Shown here one piece after another: positions 26,501 through 33,696 of a stretch of DNA of 64,000 bases. The notes beneath the pieces were generated by a model that saw nothing but the letters and a program-made list of their open reading frames with translations, did no database searches and had not been told where the DNA came from. The DNA comes from Polyodon spathula (lineage: Eukaryota; Chordata; Actinopteri; Acipenseriformes; Polyodontidae): assembly GCF_017654505.1 (NCBI RefSeq), contig NC_054534.1, forward strand, positions 16,423,193 to 16,487,192. Reading direction: 5' to 3'. The position numbers and the translations under genes are program-made. The first letter of the stretch is position 1. Each line of letters starts with the position of its first letter.

Positions 26501-29500
26501 CAAAACCAACTGTTTAGCCCAGTAAGTCAACGGAGGCAGGGACCTTAAAGATATTTACAGGAGAGGAGTAATTGTGGTGAAGATAAATGGTAAACTGAAA
26601 TATTCAGGTTGTGGAGTGTACTGACACGAATAAGAATGAATGTGCATACAGTGTGTGACTAAACTGAAGTTTGGTTTGAGGGTAGCTTACATAGCGAGTT
26701 GTAAACAAGTGTAACACCTGCTTGCTGAGACATTGGGGCAAGCCTCAGAATGGACAAAACAGTATAGCCTGACTACTCCACTGAGGGAATTTCACCCTCA
26801 GAATTGAAACAAACGGTAGTTTAAAACACGCTTCCAAGTAGGTTCTTTTTATAGGGAGTGGAGCTGGGATACAAATCGGGAGCACACAAACTACGATTAA
26901 ATAATTCCAGGATTTATTTGGAGAGGACACACTGGTCATAAATATGCACAATAACAAACAATTACTATTGCCATCGACAGTATACAACCGTGCAGACATG
27001 ACGGAAGAGTTGAAAACGCTTGAATAGTAACAAATCAACCGCAAAAATAAAAAATAAATACTAATAGTAAAATAAATCAAATACACCAAACACATCTTTA
27101 AATCGCACATATACAAACCAATAGAAACAAACGTGCAAAGTGCAACACATTGCTATAATTAACTATTCCATTTTTCATACACACCAAGCAAGTGGATTAT
27201 CCTTGACAGTGCAGATAATTTATCAAGTTAATCCTACTGTGAGCTGGAGTCTAGTCCTGTTATAGGAAATTAAAGTCAGAATAAACAAACGGCAGGCTGT
27301 TAGGACAGTATGAAGCATGTGGTGGTCCAAGATTAGCCAGCTATGAAATGTAAACAAACCTGCTTTTCGAAACAAGTTCTAAACTAGTCGATCCATGTTA
27401 AAGATTTCACGACAACCAACGAAGGCTGTAGCTGACTCTGTCAATCAAACTTGCTTACTCAAGTCTCATACTTAAACGTTACTGCCGCTACTCTCGGACC
27501 ACACACACAATCCTTTTGAACACACCGCCGTTGCACAGCCTCCCGTTCCCTTACATTCTGCTTCCTATTCAGTTCTGCCCTTGTCTGTAAAACCAGCCTT
27601 TTAAAAAGATCTAGGTAATGGGAATCATTTTGATTGGAGCGAGAAAAGGGAATAAAGAAGAGGGCGTTCCAAGAATGAAAGTAATGCAAACAGTAAACCC
27701 AAAGTAGCGACCTGCTACAAAGGAAGGATTATTACAGTGTAGTGATCATTTATTCCTATATTATGATGCGTTGCCAGTAGATACCGCCAGTTGAACACTG
27801 TCAGAGTAAACTTAGCTGTCATTTTATAAACACTGTTCCCAGCTTCAACAATCGGATAGATTAACTGTACACTGCATATTGTTGACCTAAATAGGCCAAT
27901 TCAGATGGATATTTGAGCACAGCAGATCTGATTCGCTTCTGATGTGAAAATAAAATTCAGTTTATTGCAATTTTTTTTTTTTTGTTTTTGTTTTTAAATC
28001 CTGTTTCCTGGCATAATTTCAAGTTTCAAAAAGGCCTGCCCAGTTTGTCATTTTGTTAAAGTAAATGAAAGGAGGAGCTCTAGTTCTCACTAGAATCTGA
28101 TTACTGGTTGGACTGTCGGAGGACTGCCGATCCAAGGAGCAGAGCCTTGTGTATCTGTCAGGCTGCAGTAAGTAAACTATTTACACAATACATGTTCAAT
28201 AATTATAAATTTGATAACTTGCATACTGTAGATGCAAATGTATACCTTGAAGCCTGGAACTGTTGGAAGGACTTTTTTTTTTTATAATCTACACGATCAA
28301 GCAGATTTCCTCCAGAAACTGGTTCTACTGGATTCTACATCTCCACACCTTGTTCATCCTAATGTCTGAAGTTGGAGTCATTTTAAAATATAGGTACATT
28401 GATATATTATCAATGTACCTATATTTTACTTGTGGGGGGGAGGTCGTAGACATGAAGGGTCTCTCTTTAAACTAGTAACTGAGTGTAGTTTTGCCATTTG
28501 CACAGGTTTTTTTTATTATTATTATTTCAGTGGTACTTAGGATTTTAAGACTCAATTCCATTTTGAAGTGTCCTGGTGAAATGGTAGTGTCTTATGTATA
28601 GATGTCTGATCTCCTGAATGTGTCATTAGAAGCTAAGGATATCAATAGGAGATCCCTTCAGTTTATTTTCTTAAGAATAGAACCAGCGTGTTTTTTTTTT
28701 TTTTTTTTTTGAGGCTTTACCTGTTTCGATGTATTGCTCAATGTAGCTTGCAAAATGCTTTGTTCACACTACAGTGAAAAATCGAACTGCATGTTCACAA
28801 GGCTACAGCATGGTACATCAAAGATCATATACAGGGGCTTCAACAGAAATTTTGCATAAAGGTTTAAAAAGTAAACCATGTCCTGTGCCTATGGCAGATT
28901 TGTATTCCTTTTATTTATTTTAAAGGTGAAATCTTTTAGAAGAGGAAAAGCCAGCTCCTGTCAGTACACATACTGTTCTACTATAAAAAAGACCACGTAT
29001 ATTAATATTAATAGCTCCTCTACAACAGCAGTATGGTATGCTGCATTTACCACCTGCTTCTGCGTGCAGTTTACATTTACAGTGCAATATTACATTTTTT
29101 GGTGTTTTTTCTATTTTAATGGTTTTACTTTTCTCCCATGTATACTATGCTTTTGATAGTCATTTTATGTAGTAGTTTGGACAATATTAAGAATTACTAG
29201 TTTCATCATAAGGACTGCCAATCTTGTTAAATAGGGGGCAGAGTAACACATGTCTGAATTGGGTGAGGTGCAGCCAGATACTTTAATTTTTCCATTTCCC
29301 ATAGTGTTTTATTATATAGCCAAGAACTGAACGAATTAAAATAAAATACAGTAGCTATGGATACAATGTTTTGAATATTCTGTTCAACTGTACTTTTTTT
29401 TTTTTTTCTTTCAGCACAATTTAATGGCAGTCTGTAGCAAGAGTAACTTTTTAAATGTAACTTCTGCTCACACAGGTCATTTAACTGAAGTAACAGTGAA

Positions 29501-30927
29501 ATCTGGACTCGCGCATACAGCTGTTCCACGGAGCCCTTCATCTCCGCATGCTGACAGTGCTGAAACCATTCCTACCACCTTTGCCTCCTACCACAGCATC
29601 ATGGCTACAGATGAGGTTTTGGTTCGAAATCTGGAATCCCAGCCTTGTGACAAAGAAATATGTCACCTGAATGGTGACTGCGTGGTGATTAACAACAAAG
29701 TGTCATGTGACTGCAAGCTGGGTTACACAGGAGAGTTCTGCGATAGAAAAGTGTTTGAGTCGATTGCTGTTCCCTTGACACTGAGTGTCGTTCTTGTCTT
29801 GGTGACACTTTTTGTAGCAGGTGTGATATATGCCGTTATGAAGAGGAGGACCAAGTTGGCAAAAAGGTATATAATAAAAACCCCTTTACTGATTTTAGTA
29901 GGTTTGTGAGGATCTGGCTGGCTTTCAAAACTCCCTTGACCTTTTAGTCTCAATTTTATTATATGAATACGTATTGGATCTGTCATTCTTTTTCATTTTT
30001 AGAATTGTATTAATATCAGAATTGTGGCAAATGTTTTCTGTAGTAAATGTATTGGAATACTGGATTAAATGGCCAAAAGTATGGTGTAATTAGGAGGACT
30101 AATGGAACATATGGGAACTAACAATTAAGATCTCTGGTTAATTCCGGACATTATTTAATTATCCTTGCATGGCAAGATCAGATAAATGCTAGGCTTTTGG
30201 GCTAAATCTAATCCCCCCCCCCCCCTCCCCCAAAAGAGATCCCAAGATTTTTAAATCTTGTTTTTAGAAAGCCAGAAAATGTAGTTTGGTCTATTAAATC
30301 CACGAATACCCATAACTCAATTTGAACTGGCTGAACTTTAGTACCACTGTGTCAAACTGTAGAAGCAAGATTCCATTTATAGTTGGGTGTACGTGTTCAC
30401 CAGAGGTATCGGTTGTTAGAAACATTAATTTATAATTGAGCAGCCAGTAACTGAGTGTTCTATTTATCAGACATGCACAAGCTGTTGCAACGGAGAGAGA
30501 CATGAAGACCATGGAATCTTCACCAGACCAGGCTTCCAGTCAGACGTTTGCCAATGAAACCTATGATGCTGAGGCGGTACTTTGTCATATTGGTGTTTAA
30601 TTAGAGGGGACGGGCACTTCAGTTTGAGTTTACCACTCCATTTTGAATTTACAGCTGCGGTGAGGAATGAATGACACTGTTCTATATTGGTAGTTTTCTA
30701 ACAGGGTGGTTTTTTATTTGTTTTTAAAATATGAACATTTGTTCTGCTATTAAATAGAATTACTAATTGAAAGTGTTACATATTGTACATTGATATTGGG
30801 ACTTCCAGTGCGTTTCTGTTGGTGTTTTGTAACATTCCAAGTTACAAAGGAATACATTATTGATTTTTTTTTTTTTTTTTTTTTTTTTTTGTATTGCCAG
30901 GAACCGATGAGCCCGTTAGAAACATAG
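227..30927 (+). CDS. lrp13: LRP13-like LDL receptor family protein (5' partial, 30 exons)
   Basis: Large single-pass endocytic receptor of the LDL-receptor family. Seen: coding exons 227-433, 1047-1215, 1687-1855, 2431-2656, 3037-3159, 3798-4022, 4423-4731, 5397-5612, 5987-6157, 6746-6961, 7239-7406, 8224-8442, 9303-9470, 9943-10158, 11558-11784, 12132-12261, 12822-13006, 14084-14270, 15052-15267, 16874-17054, 18393-18594, 19053-19208, 19747-19947, 20691-21237, 21624-21746, 22110-22220, 23232-23468, 29476-29866, 30471-30576 and 30901-30927. All junctions are phase-compatible and the total is about 2,008 codons. Approximate residues: propeller 1-257, EGF 258-298, propeller 299-548, 13 LDLa 549-1110, EGF pair to 1177, propeller 1178-1428, EGF to 1495, propeller 1496-1756, EGF plus LDLa to 1835, Ser/Thr stalk, EGF about 1893-1924, TM about 1929-1955, tail to 2008. 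Known: LRP13 binds vitellogenin in fish oocytes. The lrp13 name is inferred from the 13-repeat layout; the receptor family is certain. The start codon lies upstream of the window. Confidence 0.85.
453..504. repeat. (TA)n microsatellite in lrp13 intron
   Basis: An uninterrupted TA run of about 26 units begins 20 bp after the donor of the first exon in the window. Confidence 0.95.
1047..1215 (+). CDS. lrp13: lrp13 exon: beta-propeller 1 blade (LYWTN)
   Basis: Acceptor ATGCAG completes a Gly codon from the previous exon. The exon encodes [17 protein letters not shown], a typical YWTD blade. It ends in phase 2 at AAAAG|GTTTGA, a weak donor supported by the matching phase of the next exon. Confidence 0.85.
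1687..1855 (+). CDS. lrp13: lrp13 exon: beta-propeller 1 blades
   Basis: Acceptor TTCCAG, phase 2 in and phase 0 out. Encodes [21 protein letters not shown] and then [16 protein letters not shown], the standard blade pattern of I-E-R/A-A-x-MDG followed by L-D-x-x-x-x-R-L-Y-W. Confidence 0.85.
2431..2656 (+). CDS. lrp13: lrp13 exon: closing blades of beta-propeller 1
   Basis: Acceptor TGTTTAG and donor GTAAGC, phase 0 to 1. Encodes [15 protein letters not shown] followed by [15 protein letters not shown], the usual penultimate blade. It ends at HELQQPK just before the EGF module. Confidence 0.88.
3037..3159 (+). CDS. lrp13: lrp13 exon: EGF-like module after propeller 1
   Basis: Phase 1-1 exon encoding one six-cysteine EGF-like module ([21 protein letters not shown]). 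It packs against propeller 1 in the usual LRP order. Donor is GTAAGT. Confidence 0.88.
3798..4022 (+). CDS. lrp13: lrp13 exon: start of beta-propeller 2
   Basis: Acceptor TCCACAG and donor GTAAAT, phase 1-1. Encodes [17 protein letters not shown], then [18 protein letters not shown]. The blade motifs are more divergent than in propeller 1. A run of about 20 G residues lies 15 bp into the following intron. Confidence 0.85.
4423..4731 (+). CDS. lrp13: lrp13 exon: beta-propeller 2 blades
   Basis: Acceptor TTTTTCAG and donor GTGAGA, phase 1-1. Encodes [17 protein letters not shown], then [16 protein letters not shown] and FIWNGDQS. The middle YWTD positions read YWLS and YWLE, so the propeller is recognisable but divergent. 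Confidence 0.87.
5397..5612 (+). CDS. lrp13: lrp13 exon: closing part of beta-propeller 2
   Basis: Acceptor CTGCAG and donor GTTAGT, phase 1-1. Encodes [34 protein letters not shown] and [13 protein letters not shown]. No cysteine-rich EGF module follows; the next exon goes straight into LDLa repeats. Confidence 0.85.
5987..6157 (+). CDS. lrp13: lrp13 exon: LDLa 1, cassette 1 first exon
   Basis: Phase 1-1 exon. Encodes LDLa 1 ([11 protein letters not shown] to GSDEANC) and the first cysteine of LDLa 2 (RECDMS). The calcium-cage signature [13 protein letters not shown] is intact. Confidence 0.9.
6746..6961 (+). CDS. lrp13: lrp13 exon: LDLa 2 (rest) and LDLa 3, cassette 1 second exon
   Basis: Acceptor TTCAG after a long poly-T; donor GTAAGC; phase 1-1. 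Encodes the rest of LDLa 2 (FRCLDGRKC to SDEADC) and LDLa 3 ([11 protein letters not shown] to TDEENC). LDLa 3 has a shortened gap of three residues between its first two cysteines. Confidence 0.9.
7239..7406 (+). CDS. lrp13: lrp13 exon: LDLa 4, cassette 2 first exon
   Basis: Phase 1-1 exon homologous to 5987-6157. Encodes [14 protein letters not shown] to GSDENNC and the opening cysteine of LDLa 5 (KVCNEP). Donor GTAAGT. Confidence 0.9.
8224..8442 (+). CDS. lrp13: lrp13 exon: LDLa 5 (rest) and LDLa 6, cassette 2 second exon
   Basis: Phase 1-1 exon homologous to 6746-6961. Encodes [14 protein letters not shown] to SDEADC, then [11 protein letters not shown] to MDEANC, with the same short first cysteine gap in the second repeat. 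Donor GTGAGT. Confidence 0.9.
9303..9470 (+). CDS. lrp13: lrp13 exon: LDLa 7, cassette 3 first exon
   Basis: Phase 1-1 exon homologous to 5987-6157 and 7239-7406. Encodes [14 protein letters not shown] to GSDEHNC and KGCHEP, which opens LDLa 8. Confidence 0.9.
9943..10158 (+). CDS. lrp13: lrp13 exon: LDLa 8 (rest) and LDLa 9, cassette 3 second exon
   Basis: Phase 1-1 exon homologous to 6746-6961. Encodes [14 protein letters not shown] to SDEAKC, then [11 protein letters not shown] to LDEGNC. Donor GTAAGT. Confidence 0.9.
10159..11557 (+). other. lrp13 intron between cassette 3 and LDLa 10
   Basis: This 1.4-kb intron has no recognisable coding exon. It holds AT-rich sequence, a C/T-rich stretch near 11220 and a run of about 30 A at 11456-11485 shortly before the acceptor. 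Confidence 0.6.
11558..11784 (+). CDS. lrp13: lrp13 exon: LDLa 10 and most of LDLa 11
   Basis: Acceptor TGTTAG, phase 1 in and phase 0 out. Encodes [13 protein letters not shown] to SDELTC and [13 protein letters not shown] to GSDEK; the last cysteine of LDLa 11 comes from the next exon. It does not follow the cassette pattern of repeats 1-9. Confidence 0.88.
12132..12261 (+). CDS. lrp13: lrp13 exon: end of LDLa 11 and LDLa 12
   Basis: Phase 0 to 1. Opens with NC, which closes LDLa 11, then [14 protein letters not shown] to GSDETG; the closing cysteine of LDLa 12 is split across the intron. The reading frame was derived by hand from the splice phases. Confidence 0.85.
12822..13006 (+). CDS. 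lrp13: lrp13 exon: LDLa 13 and start of first LDLR-type EGF
   Basis: Completes a Cys codon, then LDLa 13 ([14 protein letters not shown] to GGDC). It continues into [17 protein letters not shown], the first half of an EGF. Donor GTAAGT, phase 0. This ends the ligand-binding cluster. Confidence 0.87.
14084..14270 (+). CDS. lrp13: lrp13 exon: end of EGF-A-like and calcium-binding EGF-B-like modules
   Basis: Acceptor CTTCAG, phase 0. Encodes [16 protein letters not shown], then the calcium-binding [16 protein letters not shown] to GHRC. This is the same EGF pair that precedes the propeller in LDLR. Two donors fit phase 1 (after 14267 or 14270); 14270 gives KASGPEPF, the more family-like joint. 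Confidence 0.82.
15052..15267 (+). CDS. lrp13: lrp13 exon: start of beta-propeller 3
   Basis: Acceptor after a poly-T tract, donor GTAAGA. Encodes [18 protein letters not shown] and [16 protein letters not shown], the opening blades of a propeller. Confidence 0.87.
16567..16770 (-). repeat. possible tRNA-derived SINE remnant in intron
   Basis: Read on the minus strand, the segment has an A-box-like stretch near 16745 (AATGGTTAAGATGCTTGC) and a weak B-box-like stretch about 40 bp downstream. No clear tail or target duplication was seen. Confidence 0.3.
16874..17054 (+). CDS. lrp13: lrp13 exon: beta-propeller 3 blade (LYWTD)
   Basis: Acceptor TTCTAG and donor GTAAGC, phase 1 to 2. Encodes [20 protein letters not shown], an exact YWTD, ending [14 protein letters not shown]. 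Confidence 0.88.
18393..18594 (+). CDS. lrp13: lrp13 exon: beta-propeller 3 blades
   Basis: Acceptor GTGCAG, phase 2 to 0. Encodes [20 protein letters not shown] and [17 protein letters not shown], both canonical blade forms. Confidence 0.88.
19053..19208 (+). CDS. lrp13: lrp13 exon: closing blade of beta-propeller 3
   Basis: Encodes [17 protein letters not shown] and [10 protein letters not shown]. The acceptor is uncertain: 19053 (TTTCAG) or 19044 (TACAG), both in phase 0, differing by three residues. Donor GTAAGT. Confidence 0.82.
19747..19947 (+). CDS. lrp13: lrp13 exon: EGF after propeller 3 and link to propeller 4
   Basis: Phase 0-0 exon. Encodes the end of propeller 3 (VIHETLQP), an EGF ([22 protein letters not shown]) and the first strand of the next propeller ([15 protein letters not shown]). 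Confidence 0.86.
20691..21237 (+). CDS. lrp13: lrp13 exon: main part of beta-propeller 4
   Basis: At 547 bp, the longest exon of the gene, phase 0 to 1. Encodes [37 protein letters not shown], the blade with [11 protein letters not shown], and MLYWADIG. Several propeller blades that are split elsewhere are fused here in one exon. Confidence 0.9.
21624..21746 (+). CDS. lrp13: lrp13 exon: beta-propeller 4
   Basis: Acceptor TGACAG and donor GTGAGG, phase 1-1. Encodes [19 protein letters not shown] and [14 protein letters not shown], a blade with FWTT in place of YWTD. Confidence 0.85.
22110..22220 (+). CDS. lrp13: lrp13 exon: end of beta-propeller 4
   Basis: Acceptor CCACCAG after poly-T, donor GTACAT, phase 1-1. 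Encodes [20 protein letters not shown] and [13 protein letters not shown], closing the propeller before the EGF. Confidence 0.84.
22240..22890. repeat. possible LTR or other retroelement remnant in intron
   Basis: This stretch of the intron after 22220 is unusually GC-rich, with G/C runs, unlike the neighbouring introns. Its composition resembles the solo LTRs elsewhere in the window. I found no clear ends or duplication, so the class is unproven. Confidence 0.3.
23232..23468 (+). CDS. lrp13: lrp13 exon: EGF and C-terminal LDLa (repeat 14)
   Basis: Encodes an EGF ([13 protein letters not shown] to CKCPIGYN) and one LDLa ([14 protein letters not shown] to SDEEN). The donor GTACGT splits the last Cys codon (T|GT). 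The exon at 29476 begins with GT and restores the cysteine, which supports the link across the 6-kb intron. Confidence 0.87.
24230..24720. repeat. possible LTR-like remnant upstream of the hAT copy
   Basis: A TATA-like CATAAAAGGGG at 24291 is followed about 190 bp later by AATAAAC, a spacing seen in LTR promoters and polyadenylation sites. No terminal TG/CA or target duplication was identified. Confidence 0.25.
24770..26240 (+). pseudogene. degenerate hAT (Charlie-like) transposase
   Basis: Broken pieces of a hAT-superfamily transposase lie in several plus-strand frames with many stops. Visible landmarks in order are [19 protein letters not shown] near 25212, MNGAPSM in the DDE core, LHCIIHQ-like sequence near 25430, FNVQLQG near 25615, [15 protein letters not shown] near 25960, and the C-terminal dimerisation signature [20 protein letters not shown] near 26070. 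These match the ZBED/GTF2IRD2-type hAT proteins of vertebrates. The copy is dead: stops and frameshifts occur throughout. It lies in the 6-kb intron between the C-terminal LDLa exon and the TM exon of the LRP gene and probably accounts for part of that intron's length. Ends and target duplication were not found. Confidence 0.85.
26250..29475 (+). other. rest of the 6-kb lrp13 intron
   Basis: AT-rich sequence with no recognised exon. It contains poly-T tracts, a perfect 20-bp hairpin at 28385-28427, and short open frames without family resemblance. Confidence 0.55.
28385..28427. repeat. perfect 20-bp inverted repeat with 3-nt loop
   Basis: The left arm 28385-28404 is the exact reverse complement of 28408-28427, separated by TAT. 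Confidence 0.95.
29476..29866 (+). CDS. lrp13: lrp13 exon: Ser/Thr stalk, EGF, transmembrane helix
   Basis: Acceptor CACACAG. Encodes a stalk rich in Ser, Thr and Pro (possible O-glycosylation), an EGF ([25 protein letters not shown]), a hydrophobic helix of about 25 residues ([20 protein letters not shown]) and the stop-transfer [10 protein letters not shown]. Phase 2 end. Confidence 0.9.
30471..30576 (+). CDS. lrp13: lrp13 exon: cytoplasmic tail with FxNxxY motif
   Basis: Acceptor TTATCAG. Encodes the acidic, Ser-rich tail ending [16 protein letters not shown] matches F-x-N-x-x-Y, the form of the LDLR endocytosis signal but without its proline. Donor GTACTT at 30577 is weak; without splicing the frame adds seven residues (VLCHIGV) and stops at 30600. 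Confidence 0.75.
30901..30927 (+). CDS. lrp13: lrp13 terminal exon ([12 protein letters not shown])
   Basis: A strong acceptor (about 27 T, then GTATTGCCAG) leads into eight codons and TAG. Two polyadenylation signals follow within 150 bp. The exon is inferred from splice signals and tail-like content. The alternative is that translation ends at 30600. Confidence 0.55.
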   Translation, partial: EPMSPLET

Positions 30928-31090
30928 AAGCCTTTAGATGTTGCCAGAATAAAAATTTGGATTGCGTGACCAGTAAAGTTTGAAGTTTAAGAGATGCACT
31001 TTTTTGTTTTTCATTATTGAAAAATAATTGTACCCAGAATTGACAATAAAATAGAAAGAAATAGACAATAAAATAGAAAGAAATGAAACT
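30928..31090 (+). other. lrp13: lrp13 3' UTR with duplicated polyadenylation signal
   Basis: AATAAA occurs at 31045-31050 and 31067-31072. Both lie in a tandemly duplicated segment of about 22 bp (GACAATAAAATAGAAAGAAA). This marks the probable end of the transcript. Confidence 0.6.
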
Positions 31091-31254
31091 TTGAAAGAAA
31101 TGTACTTTTGTTTGCCATCTCGGCCAATTAAACAAGAGGACCTTAAGTCTGGTTTTGGTGTCTTGCACCCCTGTTTTATAGCGGACAATGATTTATTAGA
31201 TTATTTATCTAATATTTATATTCGATTATTAAGGCGACAGACTTGGACGTGTGA

Positions 31255-31412
31255 ACAGTGCATCAGTTGCAGAGTTGCAACATCTCATCTGAAAGATGGA
31301 GCACAAGGTTAAGTGACTTGCTCAGGGTCACAGTGAGTGATCTGGAATTTGAACCGGGGACCTCTGGGTTCCAAGCCCTTTTCTCTAACAGCTGGACCAC
31401 ACAGCCTCCTAC
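31255..31412 (-). repeat. tRNA-derived SINE (MIR/CORE-like)
   Basis: On the minus strand there is an A box (TGGTCCAGCTGTTAGAG), a B box (GGTTCAAATTCC) and a downstream stretch TGACCCTGAGCAAGTCACTT. That block order is characteristic of MIR-like CORE SINEs. The copy is diverged. Confidence 0.65.
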
Positions 31413-32374
31413 GATGACGCTATACAACCTGTCACCCACAGAAGCTGAAATAATGTGTACGACACTTGAAGACAATATCCACTTAACTTGGAAGGGGATA
31501 CACAAAGCAAAATTGAATATTATAAAATGGGGCATTAAAGTACAATATTGATCTGTAAAATGTCTGATACTTGTGCAAAATCCTATCTTTTCATTGTTGA
31601 CCATATAAAGTACACATCCCCATTTATCCAAAGCAGTTGTGGAATTGTACTTGATTGGGTGGTATTTTACATTTTGCAGTTTAAAAGGCTACAGTCACAT
31701 TGTGAAATCAAATTCCACTCAGTGCAGTTTCACTGTTCAAGCTTGTTCTGTAAAACTATCTAAACAAATGAAACCGGTTTTACAGCTGTGGAACTTGAGC
31801 CAGTTTCTGTTGAAAGAACTCTGCCAAAACACGTACATGAACAAGATGACTTTTTTTTTTTTTTTTTTTTTTTAGTGTCCCACAGACCTGTTAAATTGTA
31901 CACTAAAACAGGATTCCTCAGTGACTGTACTAGATTCTTTCATAGTTTAACTGCCTGTGTATTCTGTTTACATTACCTATAGTAGTTTAACCTGCAGGTG
32001 GGCATACAAGTTTCCTCTTAATGCTTTATTGTCATTAACTAGGCATCCTCTTGCAACTCCATGTAGCAGCAAGGGGCATGGGTGTCATATGATCTCTCTT
32101 CCCTTTGTTCACGTAGTTGATTTTGTCTGTACTTAACATTTTTAAAGCTCCACCTAATACAGCTGGTATTCATTAAGATGGACTTGAGGCAACACATAAA
32201 ACATTTAATTTATTACATAGTTAAATATGTGTTTTAAGAAAACAAATGGGACAGGAAATAAAAATGTGCCTCTTTTTTTTTTTTTTCTCCCAATTCTTTC
32301 CTGAAACTGTATACAGTAATATAGAACCCAGAGCTGTGGTTGTTGAATAAAACTGTTTGCTCTCATTATAGTTA

Positions 32375-33696
32375 CAGTGCCTAAAAGTCTACACCCCTTT
32401 TCAAAATGTTCACCTTTTGTTGCCTTATAGCCTAGAATTAAAATGCATTAATTCCTACACATCCTAATTTCCAAGTGAAAAAACAATTCTAAAAAAGTGT
32501 AGAAATTTATTAAATATAAAAACTGAAATAGCTTGATTGGATAAGTGCCCCCCCCCCCTTGTAATAGCAATCCTAAATTAGCTCAGGTGTGACTAATCAC
32601 TAAAGTTAAGTTGCCTCCACTTCTGTTAAATTTGTAGTGATTCACATGATTTCAGGATAAATTCAGCAGTTCCTGTAGGTTCCCTCTGCTGGATAGTCCA
32701 TTTTTCAAAGCAAAGACTCAACCATGAGCTTTTGTGGCCAAGACTGGTCAAAGTGTACATGTGACAACCATATCCACTCCACAAATCTGGCCTGTATGGT
32801 AGGGTGGCAAGAAAGAAGCTTACTCAACAAAGCCCACCTTGAATCCCATTTGAAGTATGCAAAAAATACACTCGGGAGATTCTATAGCCATGTGACAAAG
32901 TTTTGTTGTCTGACTAAATTAAAATGGCACTTTTTGGCCTAAATGCAAAGTGTTATGTTTGGCGCAAACCCAACACAGCACATCCCCCAAAGAACACCAT
33001 CCCTACTGTGAAGCACGGTGGTGGCAGCATCATGTTATGGGGATGTTTCTCATTGGCACGGACTGGGGCACTTGTCAGGATAGAAGGGAAAATGAATGGA
33101 GTAAAGTACAGAGAAGTGCTTGAGAAAAACCTGCTGCTCTCTGCAAGAAAGCTGAAACTGGGACAGAAGTTCACCTTTCAGCATAACAACAACCCAAAGC
33201 ACACAGCCAAAGCTACACTGGAGTGGCTAAGGAACAAAAAGGTAAATATCCTTGAGTGGCCCAGTCAGAGCCCCGACCTAAATCCAATCGAAAATTTGTG
33301 GCATGACTTGAAGATTGCTGTCCATCAACACTCCCCAAGGAACTTGACAGAGCTTGAACAGTTTTGTAAAGAAGAATAGTCAAATATTGTCAAATCTAGG
33401 TGTGCAAAGTTGGTAGAGACCTATCCCAACATACTCATAGCTGTAATTGTTGCCAAAGGCGCTTCCACCAAGTATTAACTCAAGGGGGTGGAGACTTATC
33501 CAATTATGAACTTTTGGTTTTGTATTTTTAAAATATAATTTTTTCTCCGTAAAAGCTTTTTTCCCCTTAACAGTGTGGAGTGTGGTGTGTAGATAAGTGG
33601 AAAAAAAATCCTCATTTAAATGTATGAAACACTGAGGCACCGACACTACAAAATGTGAAAAAAGTTGAAGGGGGTGTAGACTTTCTATAGGCACTG
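32375..33696 (+). mobile_element. Tc1/mariner element with degenerate transposase
   Basis: Both ends are present. The 5' end CAGTGCCTAAAAGTCTACAC and the reverse complement of the 3' end CAGTGCCTATAGAAAGTCTA are inverted repeats, flanked by TA at 32373-32374 and 33697-33698. Inside, 32924-33379 is open for 151 codons with the Tc1 catalytic region ([41 protein letters not shown]). An upstream piece (32760-32940, LLNKAHLESHLKYAKNT) lies in another frame. The N-terminal DNA-binding part is missing or unrecognisable and a stop cuts the C terminus, so the element is non-autonomous. Confidence 0.9.
32924..33379 (+). pseudogene. Tc1 transposase fragment
   Basis: C-terminal catalytic half of a Tc1 transposase. 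The second catalytic aspartate in [11 protein letters not shown] and the NPKHT motif are visible. The fragment lacks the paired helix-turn-helix N terminus and ends early at [12 protein letters not shown], where homologous sequence continues downstream. Confidence 0.85.

Noticed and set aside
227..30927. Assignment to LRP1, LRP2 or VLDLR
   Set aside because: LRP1 and LRP2 are much larger with different repeat clusters. VLDLR has eight repeats and one propeller. The propeller-first layout with 13 central repeats fits neither.
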